DNA of 64,000 nt from Chaunax sp. Z400 (taxonomy: Eukaryota; Chordata; Actinopteri; Lophiiformes; Chaunacidae). Shown here in pieces: positions 26,320 to 41,417 of the stretch (position 1 is its first letter; the number at the start of each line of letters is the position of its first letter). Both the position numbers and the translations under genes were made by a program. The notes under the pieces were generated by a model that saw only the letters and a list, made by a program, of their open reading frames with translations, was not told where the DNA came from and did no database searches. The stretch is from NCBI GenBank assembly GCA_037577475.1, contig CM075187.1, positions 23,218,810 to 23,282,809 on the forward strand. The letters are read 5' to 3'.

Positions 26320-29300
26320 CCTTGGAGACCAGACACTGGTGGTGGTGGTAGCTGATGAACCTGGTGAAGCTGCATGCAGCATGAAAGACCTAGTAGGAAT
26401 TAAAAAAAGAATAGCAGGAAATTAAGACTGAGCATGCGTGAGAGGTGTGAATAACAGAATGACATGAGAAATTAACTACAGCCCAAGTGTGCAGAGATTT
26501 AGCCTCCCTGACTGAACTTTCACTAGAGCTTCATGTAGACATTTTTTTTAATGTTCAAATGAAAAATAATCATGTCTTTAACATTTTGAACATGCATATA
26601 TACAAAATAACTTTAAAATCAAAGTAAATAGGGACTGTTTCAAAACAAGATGGGCTAAATGGCTGAGCTACAGTTCATAAAGAACAGGTGCTAGACCTGT
26701 AAGCTATACATTATATATGTTCATACATATATGCTCATACACACAACATGTCTCTTAAGATACGTATATAACGATTTTATCTTTTCTTATCTCTATTTTC
26801 TAGAAAATTATTCATATTCTGGACGATTAGCATTATCACTATAGCACCTAATACTACATAAGTAATTGGGGCATAAATATGGGGGTTAAAAAACATTCTG
26901 TATTTTGCATAGTATACTGAATTAGATGTGATGCATTAGATATTTGTGCACCATATTCACACTTTGTGGCGATAACACCCGCTAGCTGAAGAGTGACACT
27001 AAAAGATAATTCAGCTCCACATGCACACAAGTGTTGAGAGCAGCTAACACTGAATAATCAATAACTGCTGTGTTAAAACACCAATACTCCATAATGAGTC
27101 AAATCCACGCTGAGGTGTGGACCCAAGTAGATACTATGAAGTGTTAAATGAACTCTGATAGCGGCAATTTATGTTAGATGTGTAAGTATGATGCATATGC
27201 ATATGATATTGTGTGATGTATCTGTGGCGAAGTGAAGATTGCAGCGCCGCCAGACATTTTTAAGTGCATTTTCTTCTCTGTAAATGGGAGGCCGTCCACA
27301 GTCCTCGCTGGCTGTTTTTTAACAGAGCTGCTCAGACATGCCCATGTGGGACACATACTAATATTGGCCAGTCTCCTACCGCTTATAAAAAATGCAGAAT
27401 CTAAAGAAAGTAAGAGTATCCGCACAGAATTCCGATTCATTACGGTGTCAGGGCTTTTTCAATTTAATGGTGGGAGGCAGAAACATGAACTGGAAAAGGT
27501 GCTTACAATGCAATGTTAGATTCCATACACTGCCTCTAAATCCATTAGCTCATGATGGGTTTGATATGTTATAAATGCAAAGGTGGCATAAATCTCTGTC
27601 TTTTCATGGTTATGGAGTTGTCTGGTCTGTGGTCTGTGAAGCCCTCAGTATGACTGCAGACTTCACTGTTGTCTCTAGATATCTGTAAAGAAATAATTTA
27701 CTTTCGTGGAAAAGATGTTTCCTCAGACTTCGAGATCTCTGAAATGTATGTACCCTTGAATTTAATATAATACCATTGCACCTGAACTGAATTATAAGCA
27801 GATAGAGCTCCGTGATAGTAACAAAGGAACTGACATCAAATATGGAAGCGATAAATATTACATATAGCATAATTACAGGAGGTGGAGGTTGGTTTTATCT
27901 CTTTCTTTCTTTTGGTTGATTCCACCAGTCTGTATTCACCAGGTCACACAGCAGCGAGGCCTTCAAAATTTATCAAAGTGTTGCTTTCTGAAGCATGTAT
28001 TTCATTACAGCCGTCTCCCCAATGACAAGCTTATCTCCAGCACTTACTCAGCATGGAGGGCCTATGTCTAATCAGAGCTGGGAGAGGCAAAGCCTGTTCC
28101 AATTAGCTGTTGTGCCCGCCCCCAAATTTCCAAAACTCATTATATTATAATAAACATTAAATATTATAAACATGCATTGATAAATATTTATATTTATTAT
28201 TATATAAATATTAATATTATCTTCATTTGAAAATAATAAATCAAAAGACATAAATACATATAATAAAAACATGGCCAGGCCGGCATCGGTTAAGCTTACT
28301 TTATGCCCCCGTTAACGGCACTGCTGAATGATTAGCTAAACAAAATCATCATCATCATTGACTATGGCCATGATACATGGCTTTCATTGAAACAAGCTAA
28401 CACGGTTTACCAAAATGAGCATATGGAAATGGCTCAGAACTGCATCTGCACCACCACAAACTACTACAGATCCACTCTTTCAAACCACCATCACTTTCTA
28501 AATCCCCGGAGACTTCACCAAATACAATCAATAATGTTTTTCTCCCTGAGATGGTGGTGCTTGGTGCGGTACTTTAATGCCGTTTAAGACAGTCAACCCC
28601 AGTTGAGGTCAGGCGATAGCGAGGAAGCCGCCACACCAAAAGAAGAGTCAATGTGTAATCCTGATTGGTCAAAGGGTGTTCATTAATTAGGTTATTTTGA
28701 TCTTAATTTTAATCTGTCTGTTTAGTCTGTTTTCTCTTCACATGCTTACATTGGCTCATTTTATTATATGGTTTTATTCTCCATTTTACTTTACATTATG
28801 GCATTCTATCCCAGTTTTATGCATCCCTATCTTATTTTTGTCTATTTTTAGCAATCTTACATTAATTTTCTGTGACTGGTTTTATGTTTTCTTCTATGTC
28901 TCATATACGTCTCTGATTTCTGACCATTTAAAAAGGAGTGCCCACCCATGAAAATACTGTGCCCCCTTGCTGTTAACAGTCTGGCGCCGGCATTGCTTGT
29001 AATCATTAATTGTTAATAACTTAATACTGCAAGCATGTGGGGGCTTTTCAAAAATCAAATAAATATCAATTTCCCTGCAGCTGCATAGTTCAGGAGTGCC
29101 ATACAGTTGGTCTTAATTACAACATCCAATCCCTGCCATTAATCCTATTTATTTGCATAGCATGCAGAGGGAAACTGCTGTTCGGAGCAGAACAGACAAC
29201 CTTTGTCTCAGGGATGGATGGATATAAACAGCTGCAAGAGATACATTGTAAACATTTAGCTGATGCAACACCACATTATGGACAGGCAACAATTTCATAT

Positions 29301-29797
29301 CCTCATATTAAAGCAGGGCAAAGCGGCAGATTCCATCACTCCTCCGGTGGAAACTGTTCTCTTCTTAACTCCTCGCAAACCAACATGATGTGAGGGATTG
29401 GGAAACTGTCAAGGGCACTATACAATATTATACTATTATGTTTGCTTTAACAGTAATACGAACGAGCAATGCATTTTAGCTGTAAATGTACGGCACCCGG
29501 GGGAAATGCCACGCCGATGAATCACAGCACTGAGGCTGCGAAGAGAGCCGGCGGCATTGTCTCTGGCTCAGTATGCACAGGCAGTGTGTACAAGGTCATT
29601 GAGGGAGACGCACCACAACATCAAGAGGAACCATCCATCTCACTTATCACTGTATGTGCAATGGTGAATAATCATATTATGATAAATAGGGGCCTCTTCC
29701 ATTGTAACAAATAGATAACGTAGATAGCACGAGTGAATCTGTCTGAGTAAAGGAGCAGCAGAGAGTGTTTGCACTCACACAGGAGGTAATAAATGTG

Positions 29798-29847
<50 letters not shown>

Positions 29848-32800
29848 CACACACACACACACACATGCACACGTACACAAATGATATTGAAGCAACACGG
29901 GTGAGCTTCTGGAAGATGCATGTCACATGCTCATCCATTCTGCCAGCATCTACTTGCAGAGAAATCACAGGGACTCTGTTCTACTGTAAATAAAACCAGA
30001 TGCAAAAGCTAAACTGAAACAACAAAACCAAAAATGAAGGTGGCGGATTATCAACTGAAGATGAAGGCGGGTATGTAGGAGGAATGTGTGTGCGTGTGTT
30101 TGTTGGGGGCGGAAACAGAAGATCGAGGTGTGTGAAATTCACACGATGGCAGCTGCTGAACTAACTCACAGGAAATATGACAACACAGTACTGACGAGCA
30201 AGGAAATCTTTAAGGAGGTGCAACGGTTGTGTGGGAAATGTAAAGCACGTCTATTTTTAAGTAAGAACAGATGGGGAAACAGATGAGGGAACCACCGGGG
30301 CATTACTCATCAGTACTGCACCTTGGCAATGATGCAACCTTCTCCCTGGGTGCTGTTTGTTGGCTGAGCACCTCACCTTGCACAGCCTCCGGACATGAAG
30401 CCTCCATTCATGTGTGCAAGAGTGTGTGATATCACTCCTTTGCAGGACTTACAAGGTCAGTGTGTTTGATGGGATTGTAAATGGTTGGTGGACAGTACAG
30501 TATTTTAGAAGCAGGGTCGTGCTTGACTTTTGATCACTTTTATATCAGCAAAGGGAGAGATGCTAACCTTCTTAGGTACCATACCAATTAATAAAATGAG
30601 TATAAAGCTTGTTTTAACTGGCATGTCAGTATTGTTTTCATGTTTGCAACGAGTGAAGAATGATATACGAGCTTGGCAGTATTTGGTGTATATCTCTATA
30701 CTTGGTAAAAAATCTCTATACATATTCCAGGAACAAGCAGGACCTACACTAGAAGTTGTTAAGAATCCTCCAAACAAGGTGAAAATGAATATTGGAAATA
30801 AAACCTGAAATTGTGAAGCTACAAAAATACAAATGAAATGCTCGTGCTTTTGGTACAAATTCAAATTGCATTGTTTGTTAACTTATTATATGTACAGCCA
30901 AATTGGTGCCCTAAGCGGAATTTGGTTATGGTGTTTTTGATAAATGACAATAAATAGCAATTATTATCCTTACAATTATTAATTTAATATATTATCATCA
31001 TCATCATCAACATCAACAACAACAGCAACAACAACAAATAATAATAATAATAATCAATAATAATATAGTGAGAATTATTTAAAAAATAGGCTAATTGTCC
31101 AAAACAGAAATTGATATTTGCCTCCGCTGTGAACATCTCTGAAAGTGATTGGTCATCAGATTCCAGTGCTGCAAAGTGTCAAATTACAGACTCCTCTCTC
31201 TCTCTCTCTCTCTAGGAGAGGACGAGCAGCTCCTTCAGCATCGTGGATGCATGCAGTGTGACAAATTTTATTCTAATTTTATTGACACTGTGTGACCGCG
31301 GAATGACCCCGAGCCCACTTAGTGCCCCCCGCGTGTTGTGGTGCCCTACGCAAGCGTGTGGTCTACGTATAGGGGGGGGGCGGCACTGGATATGTATTAG
31401 TATTCTGTATATCCCAAGCAGATAGTTAGCAAGAGAGGCTGAGCTGCATCCAGGGACACTTGATTCAGTTCAGATGCAATGTAAAACTGAAATATTTCAC
31501 TTGGCTATCCTCCAATATCTGTTCTTCATTCATTGATCCTTGTCCCCTTTTTTTCCCTCGTCCTCCCAGGCAGCTTCATGGGAAACAACAATAGCTATAC
31601 TTCATCCTCAAACACCGACAGCATGACAGGCTTGAATTGGGTGCCCGTTACATCTTTTTGAGTGACTTGTTTACTGGTAAACCTGATTCGAAGATGCAGG
31701 CAGACATTGGACTGAGACCCCCAAAACTAATTTCATATAGCGAAATAAGCCCAGAGCCTGAAATAACATGAAATAATGTTGAAATGCTCAACATTTGAGG
31801 CCCCTCTTTAATAACATCCCGTCTTGCCTTTCACAGTGTTTGGTCTCTCGTCATGAGAGGATATTTTTTAGACAAGCAGTGTAATTTAAAGTTCTCTTCT
31901 AACCAAAACCCATCACTTGAAACTTACCAGGAAATGCAAGAGAGAATTTGCTTATAAATGGTGAAACCATAAGAAGGGTCACCCTTCTAAAAAAGTGCAG
32001 TCTCCGTAAGAAAAAGGCCTGGCAGCGTGTCAAAATGCTGAAAGGGCAGACTCAACTGAACATTTCATGATGATTATCTTACAGGGCATCCTTCTCTTCT
32101 GAAAACATGAAAAGCAAACCGCGAAGGTGAGACAGGACACAGAAACAGCTCAGGCCCTGTCATGTTAAACATGACCTTTTCTTACCAGCCAGTGTTGAAC
32201 TCGACGTGAGCATCAAAGAAGCCGACGACCGGCGCAGTGGCTGCGTTCCAGCCGTGGATTCTGGCTCTGATCAGGCCCTCCCGCTTGCTGTTCCTCACGA
32301 TCTTCACCAGGCCTGGGTAGCGTTTGTTCACATACTGGTCCAGGTTGAATTTCAGCTCCACTGAAAGAGGGCAGATTAGAGAGAAGATTCCTTCAAATGA
32401 CACCCAAATGACAGAGTGGGAGCATTAACAGGGCGCCTGCAGCGAATGATAATGTGTTTCAGACATAACCCAATAACGTTGAATGGTTTTGACCTCGCTT
32501 GCCTTTGAATCAAGGCAGAGTTTCTATAGCAGGAACTTTCTCCAAGGTGGAGCAACGTTTGTAGAGACCCAGTGTATTTCAATCATGCCGGAGTCTCTTT
32601 TATTGTGGCCTAAAAAAGTCCCTCCTACTATTCCTTTCCAAACGTATATAAACTTTAGGGGTGGGGCTTGATTGGTCAAGTACTCGCAGCATCTCACTCC
32701 AGCCACCGTTCTTAGAAATCTGCAGCCGAAACAAATCAGTTTTTTGTGTTTAATTTGTACCCTTTTAGCTAAAGAGAATTGTATAAAGATCGTAACCCGT

Positions 32801-35800
32801 GTTGGCCAAGGTGAATCAATTACTCAATGCAAATTACTAATTGAAAAATTCATCTACTCAGAGCTGCCATGTCTCATGCTTTGACCATGAGACTCATGCA
32901 TATCAACCAGTTCACACGGCAAAATGCCACACCTCATATTTCTCACACTGAGAATCCCAAAATAAGTAAATCTGGTATTCTTAAATTCTAAGTATAAACA
33001 TCCTCCCTTCCGCTGGCTTAGTGCCCATCACTGTTCACGTGGGGAACGGGACAGGAAATCCTTCCTGCATGGCATACACATCACGTTAATGTCCCACACG
33101 TAACATCCTATAGTTGGAGTGCAGATGCAGAAAGCAGATGCAGAAAGCCATCTCCCAGGTAAACACTTAGAATAAAATATAACAGAAAAAAAATCACTTA
33201 TTTGCCAGTGGGCTGATTGAAATAATAATCAGTGTCTGGATTATGCTAGGAGACAGTGTTTACTTTACTGAATGAAACACTGCATTCATGTACCGTATTG
33301 GAGTCACATGCCGGTGATCTGATAGACTATGATTCGCGTTCAGGTTTAGGCAACAAAATCACTTTGGTTAAGATCAGGGAAACAACGTTTTTTCTTTCAA
33401 ATGTTACAGAAGACAAATTATATACAATTCCATTGCATTTTCCTGATATGCTCTGTATGGAAATGCCTGTGATTTGCCACATTTGTTAACAACATCCCCT
33501 CATTATGATAATAGAAAGTGGAATTTGTTGGCATTACGTTTCCCTTACAAATGTACTTGCTGTACATTTCTGGTGTGTAGAGGGCTGCGTGGAGGAGACA
33601 GTGAGTGTCGAGGCTGTCAGGAGCATTTTTCCAGCTGAAGGTCTTAAAATACTGTTGGATGCTGCAGGGACAGAGAGTGAATTTGAAAGCAGTGACCCTT
33701 AAGGAAAACGGGCATTCGCCTTTGACACCAGAATAAAGCAACCACTGAGTCACTGAGACTTGGTATCTGTTTTTGTCTGTCTGTTGTGCACTTTTGTTAA
33801 ACGTGGGCAAATGGCCAAGAGGGTGGCTATGTGGTTAGCACTGTGACAGCTGACTGTATAGTGTGTATGCTGTGTTTATACAGATACAGTGTATATCTGT
33901 GCCTACCTATATACTAAGAGGGATCAGGCCTTTTCTGTTTTGGCCCCTCAGTTGTGGAATGATCTTCTGGAGGAGATCAGGAAAACTGATACATTATGTC
34001 TTTTAACTCACTTTTAAAGAGGCATTATTTTAGATTTATTAATTTTATTTATTTTTTACTGTTTAATTACTTACATTTTATTACCAAAATGTTTTATTGG
34101 TTGCTGCTTAATTGTTTTTATTTTTTATTGTTTGTAAAATGCTTTGTAACTTGTTTTGAAAAGATCTATATAAATAAAGGTATTATTATTATTATTATTA
34201 TTATTTTATATCAGAGGTGGAAAGAAACAATTCATACATTTACTTAGGTACTTTCATGACTACTTAAACTTGTTTAATTCCAATTTTTGCTACTTTAATC
34301 TTTTACTCAGCTATATTTCAGGTAAGCTGTAGTTAGTAATCACTTTACAGATTAAGATGTACATAAACAAAAACATAAAATAAAATATAATGATGATTCG
34401 TACTACACTATTGGGCTTGTGGCTCATCACACAGCAGCTGTGTCTGGTTCTAAAGAATGGCTTTCTCTCTAAAACCCTGAGATCGATTAATGTACTTTGT
34501 AAATGACAGCTCAAAAGAAGTTAAGTTAGTTAATAGTTTGGCAAAAATTAAAAAAAAATAATATGTAAAGAAGGTAATGTTTATTCTTTTGAAATCTGTC
34601 TTTGTACATTTTCAAAAAGAACCATGTTGGACGACCTCTACCATCCACAAAAGGTTGCAAATCAAAAGAAAAGCAAGAAAGGGACAAAAAAACTGAAAGC
34701 CTGAAACACGAACTGAATGTCAATTTTCACTCGATCCGGAGAGAGCTACACTCATTAAAGAAAAACATTTCCTCTTTCATCCCTTTGCTATTCTTTGGTA
34801 TAAAGCATCTCAGAACTGTGGGTACAAATATTTACTACTCATGTCATAAATCAGTCATGAATAATGAGGTTCAACTTCATTGGATTCCCATTTGGATCAG
34901 TCACTGTTAGAAGCTACATTGTGCCTCTTGGAGGGTCCAAAGACCTTTGTAATTTGTGCACTGCTTAAGGTTTTGTACATGTGCAATGGGTCTCCTTCAT
35001 CATCAGCCCACCCTGCAGCAACAATATGATAAAAGCTATTATAGTGTAATAATTACCAGGCTTTGGTGGGAGGGAGAAAAATTATGGGCATCCCTCTGAT
35101 CTTAGGAAAGAAAATCATTGGACTGTATCCATGGGAGGAGAGTTATGGAGCAGGGAATACATTTTAAAGGCATCACAGTGCCACATGGTAGAGGATAAAT
35201 AACGATCCATCCCACTATGCATTGATTAATGCAAAGTAGACTGCGAGAGGAGCACCATGAATTCCTTTGGTGCGATTGGGTGATTATGGAAGCTGCTGGT
35301 AGAAAGCCAATGAACATGCTTTTGATTGTTTAAACGGTGGTAAAACGTTAGAATTCAAGTACATGCAGGTAAGCTTAAATTATACCTTCACACACACTGC
35401 CTCGTTAACTCGCAGTAAAACACTAAAAATAATCTGCAGGATCACTAAAACCAGCACACTGTAACTTAACATTTGCATATTAATCCTGAGAAGTGTTTCT
35501 GCCAGGATGAGGGGAATCATTTTACTTTGGCCACGTTTTTTTAATATTTAATGAACATCATATTACTTGTGGTAAACCAGTTTACTCCTGGTAACTTCAC
35601 CAGTCTGATTGATCGAAACAACCAATTACAGACCTGCTTTTGTAACAGTGTCTGAGACAAGTCCATAAATCTGCTGATCTACCAGCCCTCATTAAATATC
35701 TAACAAAACATAACTGACGGGTGCACTGAGCCCCTCCTGTGAGTGGGGAAACAGTTTGGCAGAGGGACCTGTACTTTATGAAAATAATATGTACACCAAC

Positions 35801-38800
35801 AACATTTAATTAAAATAGTAAAAAAGCAAATGAGTTGATGTTTTTGGACTCCTCCGTCCTTCTCCTACCATTTTTACATTCGCTTGATTGAAATATCTGC
35901 TCAGACGACACCAGTATTTTCCCTACCATTCATTTGAAGGGACGCCCCGCCCCCCTAATGTGACCTCCCGCCACCCCAAAGAAAAAAAGCATAAAATATT
36001 TTATGCATGGTATTTTTATGTGCGCTCGTTTCATTTCAGCAGCGCATTTCGCTGTCTTTATCAATGATTCGACTCTCCTCTGCTCTGGTCTGGTGTTCCT
36101 ACCAACACAGAGCAAAGTAGAGACAGTAACCCGAGTATTACATGCAATAAAAACTTCCCGAAAATCAAAGATGGACAAATGTCAACCCCAAAGTGCAAAC
36201 CAGGCCAAAATATCTGCAGTTTTCAAATGTGTCCTTACGCTACCTGCCGCGACCCAACCTGAACCTGGCACCAGTGGGGAGGATGTTAATAGCTCCTCCG
36301 CTGAGGGGAGAGAAGCTATAACCCTGCACCAAGCACTGACACAGGTTCACCCACTGACAAGCACAGGGAAGTGTCAGAGAGGAAATACCTGGCTCTCCAA
36401 TACAGATAGAGGTAAGGTTTGGTGTAAAAGTAAATAAAAATGTCCAATTAATTACACCATACACCTTGATGCACATATATACACACACACACACACACAT
36501 ATATATCCCCCCACCCACCCACCCACCACCAATAAACCCATTATGCCTGATCACCCATCAGGAAAAGACTCTCTAAGCTGAATTTAATTATTTTTCTCTT
36601 CTCTCTCTCTCACCTCTCTTCATTGCTGTTGATACTTGTATATTAATCCTAATGTTGGGTGATTGGATTGCTTTCTGCTTTCTGAGTGACTGGATGCTGT
36701 ATGTGAGTTTTCACAGTGTGATTCACTGTCTCAAATAACTCATTAACTGCTTGCTAATTGTTCTTTGTAACTGAGTTTTTCATATAGAGGTAAACTAGTT
36801 TTAATGGAACATCAAATCAGAAAACAAAAATGAGCTTGAATGGACGAAATAAGAGAAGATAAATTCATAGTAAATAGAAACTAGGTATATTTCAAATTCA
36901 TATTTTACAGCTGTCACAATATGACACATTTCCTGCAGTATGATAATGAGAAAATCCTCCACTTACAAGCTTTAATTAGATTTAATGTATACAATGCTTA
37001 AAGTAATTAAATTTCATTTGAAATTAATTAATACAAGCTGCGCTCAAGCAGTCCTCAGTTTATATCCTGTTTCATGATATGAATCAGTAAGTTATCAATT
37101 TGCTGGGATTGAATCCTGTAGGTTCATTAGGCCCATGCCGGCTGCTAACATGGCAAAACAGCAAATGAATGAGTCGGCCTGCCTAACACACACACCGCCA
37201 ACGATCATGATAGGGAAGGTGAATTTAGTTGGGACTACTGGAACCAGTACCAGTGTGTGAGTAAATCTACTTAATCTCACTTATAAATGTCACCAGCTGT
37301 CCCAGCAAAGGAAACTCGTGGTGGCGACAAGGCCGGCCTGTTTCCTGTGCGGGATACATTATGCCAGAGTGACTGTCCCTCCACTCGTCTCACAGAGCCT
37401 TGTTTAATGAGAGGGGACAGACAGAAGCATCCAGAAAAGGTCAAGCAGTCTAGCCTGCATGTTAATTATGGAGTGTCACAGCAGAGTGGCTCCCAAGAAA
37501 CAGCTCACACATCTGGACAAATTATCATCAATGATGGTAAACATACAGGAGCCACTGACGGGTGAAGAGAGTAAAGCTTAAATCAAAACATGCACAAAGC
37601 AAGTGAAAACACTGAAAACATCTATGGCCAATAATCACACACTGTGATGTCAACAAAGTGTACAAAGCACTCGAATGTTAAGTCTTTGACGCTCTCAGGT
37701 AAAGGTCACAGTAAAGTGAAGTGACAGAAGCACAAGTTGTAACAGTTTAGCTCTTTGCTTGCTGCTTTTGAAGACACAGCCTCTATCCCTTTCAATTTAC
37801 CTCTTTTAACAGTTCTGATGAGTTTTCATGCCTGAAGCGTTGTGGTGGCGGAACGGGTGAATCTCCAGGGTCTAGTTAGTGGGAATGTGATGCCATGTGA
37901 TTGCAGCTTTTGTACATTTTCCAAATCAAGCATTGTTACTACTAGTCAGTTTTCTGCTTACAAATTTCATCAAGTAGTGAAATAATTTAGGACTTCTGCT
38001 AGTGCTGGTACCATGAGAGCCTAAATGCACTTTCAGAGTTTCTTTTTACACCCTTGCAATAGGAATGTTTTATAGAAAGAAGGAGAGATAAAATATTATA
38101 AAATGCAAAATTTACAGACTACAGAATAAACAGGGTGGTCTTTCAGAAATGTATTTCAGGAAAATCCTTGTGAGCGTCAAAAAAAACGGGGCTGACTGAC
38201 ATAATTACGTTATGAGAGGAGGAGACGGCTTTTATTTTTTATCTTTCCTCTGACTTTTAACGTCTTTCTCTTAAATAGTACGAAGTTAGAGCGCCGGCAG
38301 GGAGCAGAGATGTGCCAGTGGTGACTCCTGCTCAGCCTTCTTTCGGTATGTTATTCATGCACCCTTTTCCTTTGCTCGCCTGAGGGAGTCAGGCCTGTTA
38401 CTCTGTGCCAAGTGAAGGAGGGCCAAGTGTCATCTGGAATCTGGCTCATTGTCTCTCCTTCTCCAAATGGAAAACCTTTTGGGATGTGGAACAGCCCATT
38501 ATCAGCTGCTATGGGCGTCATGCTGTGGAGAAAACTAAAGCTTTCAGCCGTATTTCCATGGAGACGGTCATACGCAGTAATTCTTTCTTTCAAGAGTTAA
38601 CCCTCAGGGGTTCCTTATCCCTTCAACAGATTCACAAATCCAAACATGTGCAGAAAAATCACAGAAAAAAAACCTCACCCACCAGCACATATGCACATAC
38701 CAAAATATGCACAGGGGACTATAGTGTAAGGAGAATGAACACTCTGGCCGGAGTCCAAAAACATCACACTACCTCATCTGTGTGTGATAGCACAGTTCAT

Positions 38801-41349
38801 ATTCCACCAGGCAACACACAACATGATAAATTGGTTGACTGTCTCAACTGAATAGCAAACCTACAGCATGTGACAATGATAAACTACAGGTTCTAAGGAT
38901 TTATGATTTAAAGTGCGAGCGGATAAACATGTAGAGAAAAAAAACAATTACACATGATGCAAAGAAAGGAAAAGATCAGAAAGTTATTGTATCAAACTTC
39001 CACAAGGACTGACGGGATCTAAGTGATTACCATCAATTAATCTCCAGCAGAACATACAAGCCAGGAGAGACTAACTGATTGATCATATGTTGTTTCATTC
39101 TATTAAGAAAGCAATAACAGGTCTTACCGCTGTCACTGTTGTCATCCACCAGGATGATCTCCTTGAGCAAGTGTGCTGGTGTATGGTTGACCACACTGTG
39201 GACGGAGCGAAGGATCACTGACAGCGCCTCGTTCACAAAGATGAAGACCACAGAGATCTGAGGAAGGTCCTCGGGGTACGTCAACTGCTTACACCTGTTA
39301 AAAATAAAATATAGATCAATTCAAGATTATTAGCATTGCTAAGACTACCTGTACTGTGCTGCAAAGTATATTTATTGTTTTGCATGTTTGTGGTTTTTTT
39401 TTGCATCCTTTCTGACACAACCCTTCCGTATTTATGCAAGCTTGGGACATGCAGTTACTTATGCCCTGGCTTGTGCAGTGTCTGGGATTGGACCACGACT
39501 TTCTGATGGGTGGACAACTGTTCTATGTCGTGAGAAACATCCACACTACCAGCCTGTTAATCATAAGGCTATGGCTCTGTGAAAGTTAGCTTAGCTTAGC
39601 ATAAACAGTGAAAACAGGGGGAAACATCTAGCCTGGGTCTGCCTATCAAAATCCATTGATAGGCAGACTGTCTTACCTGTTTTTTCTCATTTCCAGTCTT
39701 TATGCTAAGCTAAGCTAACCAGCTGCTGGCTTCATATTTATTGTACAGACATGTGGGTAACATGAATATTCTTATCCGGCTACTTCGTAAAGCCCAGCAG
39801 ACCCTACTGTATAATAATTGTAACCATATGTGTATAGCAGAACAAATGTAAGAAACGGTCATTTCTGCATACAGACATCAAAATGTGTCAACAGTTTAAG
39901 AAAAAAAAATTGATCACTATTAATTATCTAAATAAATGATGCAGTGCACTAACATTTCTGAATAGACATTGTAAAAAAAAGACAAGTGATATTAACATAT
40001 TCCCAGTTCCACTGGGACACCTTAAAGGTTCTATGACAGTTCTTCAGAAAACCTCTTGAGAAAAGTCTGTAGAAACCCCCTCATGGTCCACTGATACCTA
40101 CTGAAGGACCTCTGTGTAACCAGCAAAATGACATGTCTGATTGTGCTACAGCACATGCTCACTGGCAACACCTGCAGTAAATGGGTTCCTACTGTCAATA
40201 GTCACATTTGTATGAAAAGTCAAAATGTTCACCTCGAATGGTCCATCAGATGGATGTGAATGAGCTTCATAGTTTAACTTCTCTGGGATTAAGATACTTT
40301 TTCTGGGATTAAGAGACTTTTTCAGCCTAAAAATTGAGTGAAATGTTCAGTTTCACATAGCCCATGATTCAGGGTTGTATCCTGGATAACTTTTTCCAAC
40401 TACGAATCAAACTAACAAGGCATAAATAGCACTCTTATAACATATCATTTGAAGCCACACATTCATTTGAGGCAGCAGCTCCTAGACCTAGATGTTTGGT
40501 ACTGTATGGTGACCAGCACACTCTCAGAGTATAATGTTACTCGTGTTCACCATAGCATAATAGCTTGCATACATTTGCTAATTAGCATTAAGTATAAGGT
40601 ACAGCTATGGCTGATAGGAACGTCATTTGGCCCTACGCCAAAGCATAAAGACAAATTAAAAATGTGACCTGATGCTAGATTAGAGTTCAGATGATCACCA
40701 AAAGGATTACAAATAATCCTGAAGGAGACAGAACAGCATTGACTTCCCTTAAGTCACAAAATATAGATAACTGTTTTTCATATATGAAAATACTGACGTA
40801 GTTCTCTGCAGGTCGAAATAAGGTCTGTCTTTGGTGAAACAGAGGGTAACCTGCATTGCGACACTCTTCTTCCACTACTAATAGTCAGATGGAGAGGCCA
40901 GATCCTGTCAGAGTGGTAAATGCTGCAGATTCCAGGCTGCCAAAAGCAAAACCGAGTCCATCCTTAACTGCTGTGTCTGGATATGGAAAAGTCAAACACA
41001 TGCCTGTACCAGAGCAGACAAGATTCAAACCTGTATGCCCAAATATGGTCAAACCTGCATGATATGCAAATCTGGTATACGTTATCCTTTTGACTGTGGA
41101 CAATGTCCTCCTTCTACTATCTGTCTACCTGTGAGACCTCTCACAATGCATCTCTCTGCTTCCTTCTCTTCACGTACAGTACATGGTAAACTCTCCTGTA
41201 TATCTGCCAAATGTTACACAGACCCAGTTAATAAAATATACACCACACTATGAAAATGAACACAGAATAGGACATACTGTGGCCTTGAAGTCAGAAATAA
41301 CAGTGTTGACTGGACGGAAGCACTTTGGCTGCTTCCTATGGCAACTGTG

Positions 41350-41417
<68 letters not shown>

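Larger units (their letters stand above)
20416..32185 (-). other. galnt9 intron 4
   Basis: This 11.8-kb intron starts GTAAGA and ends CTCAAAG. It contains an old repeat copy (22160-22490), a roughly 0.65-kb dispersed repeat (25235-25900), an AT tract (26248-26316), a CA tract (29798-29878) and a hAT-like element (30895-31388). Sections 20500-22100, 22500-25200, 26400-29700 and 31400-32180 are AT-rich with no gene that I recognise. Confidence 0.9.
32361..39127 (-). other. galnt9 intron 3
   Basis: This 6.8-kb intron starts GTAAGA and ends CTTTCAG. It contains an unnamed dispersed repeat (33205-33565), a LINE 3' end with an ATT tail (33910-34207), an uncertain transposon-like ORF (36003-36437) and simple repeats near 36480-36535. 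I see nothing identifiable in 34300-35900 or 36600-39100. Confidence 0.9.

Noticed and set aside
28070..29000. C-rich words near 28100, 28300 and 28960 considered as ends of a DNA transposon
   Set aside because: The ends could not be paired as inverted repeats and no target duplication was found.
29672..29968. Minus-strand ORFs rich in Val-Cys
   Set aside because: They are translations of the CA/TG microsatellite.
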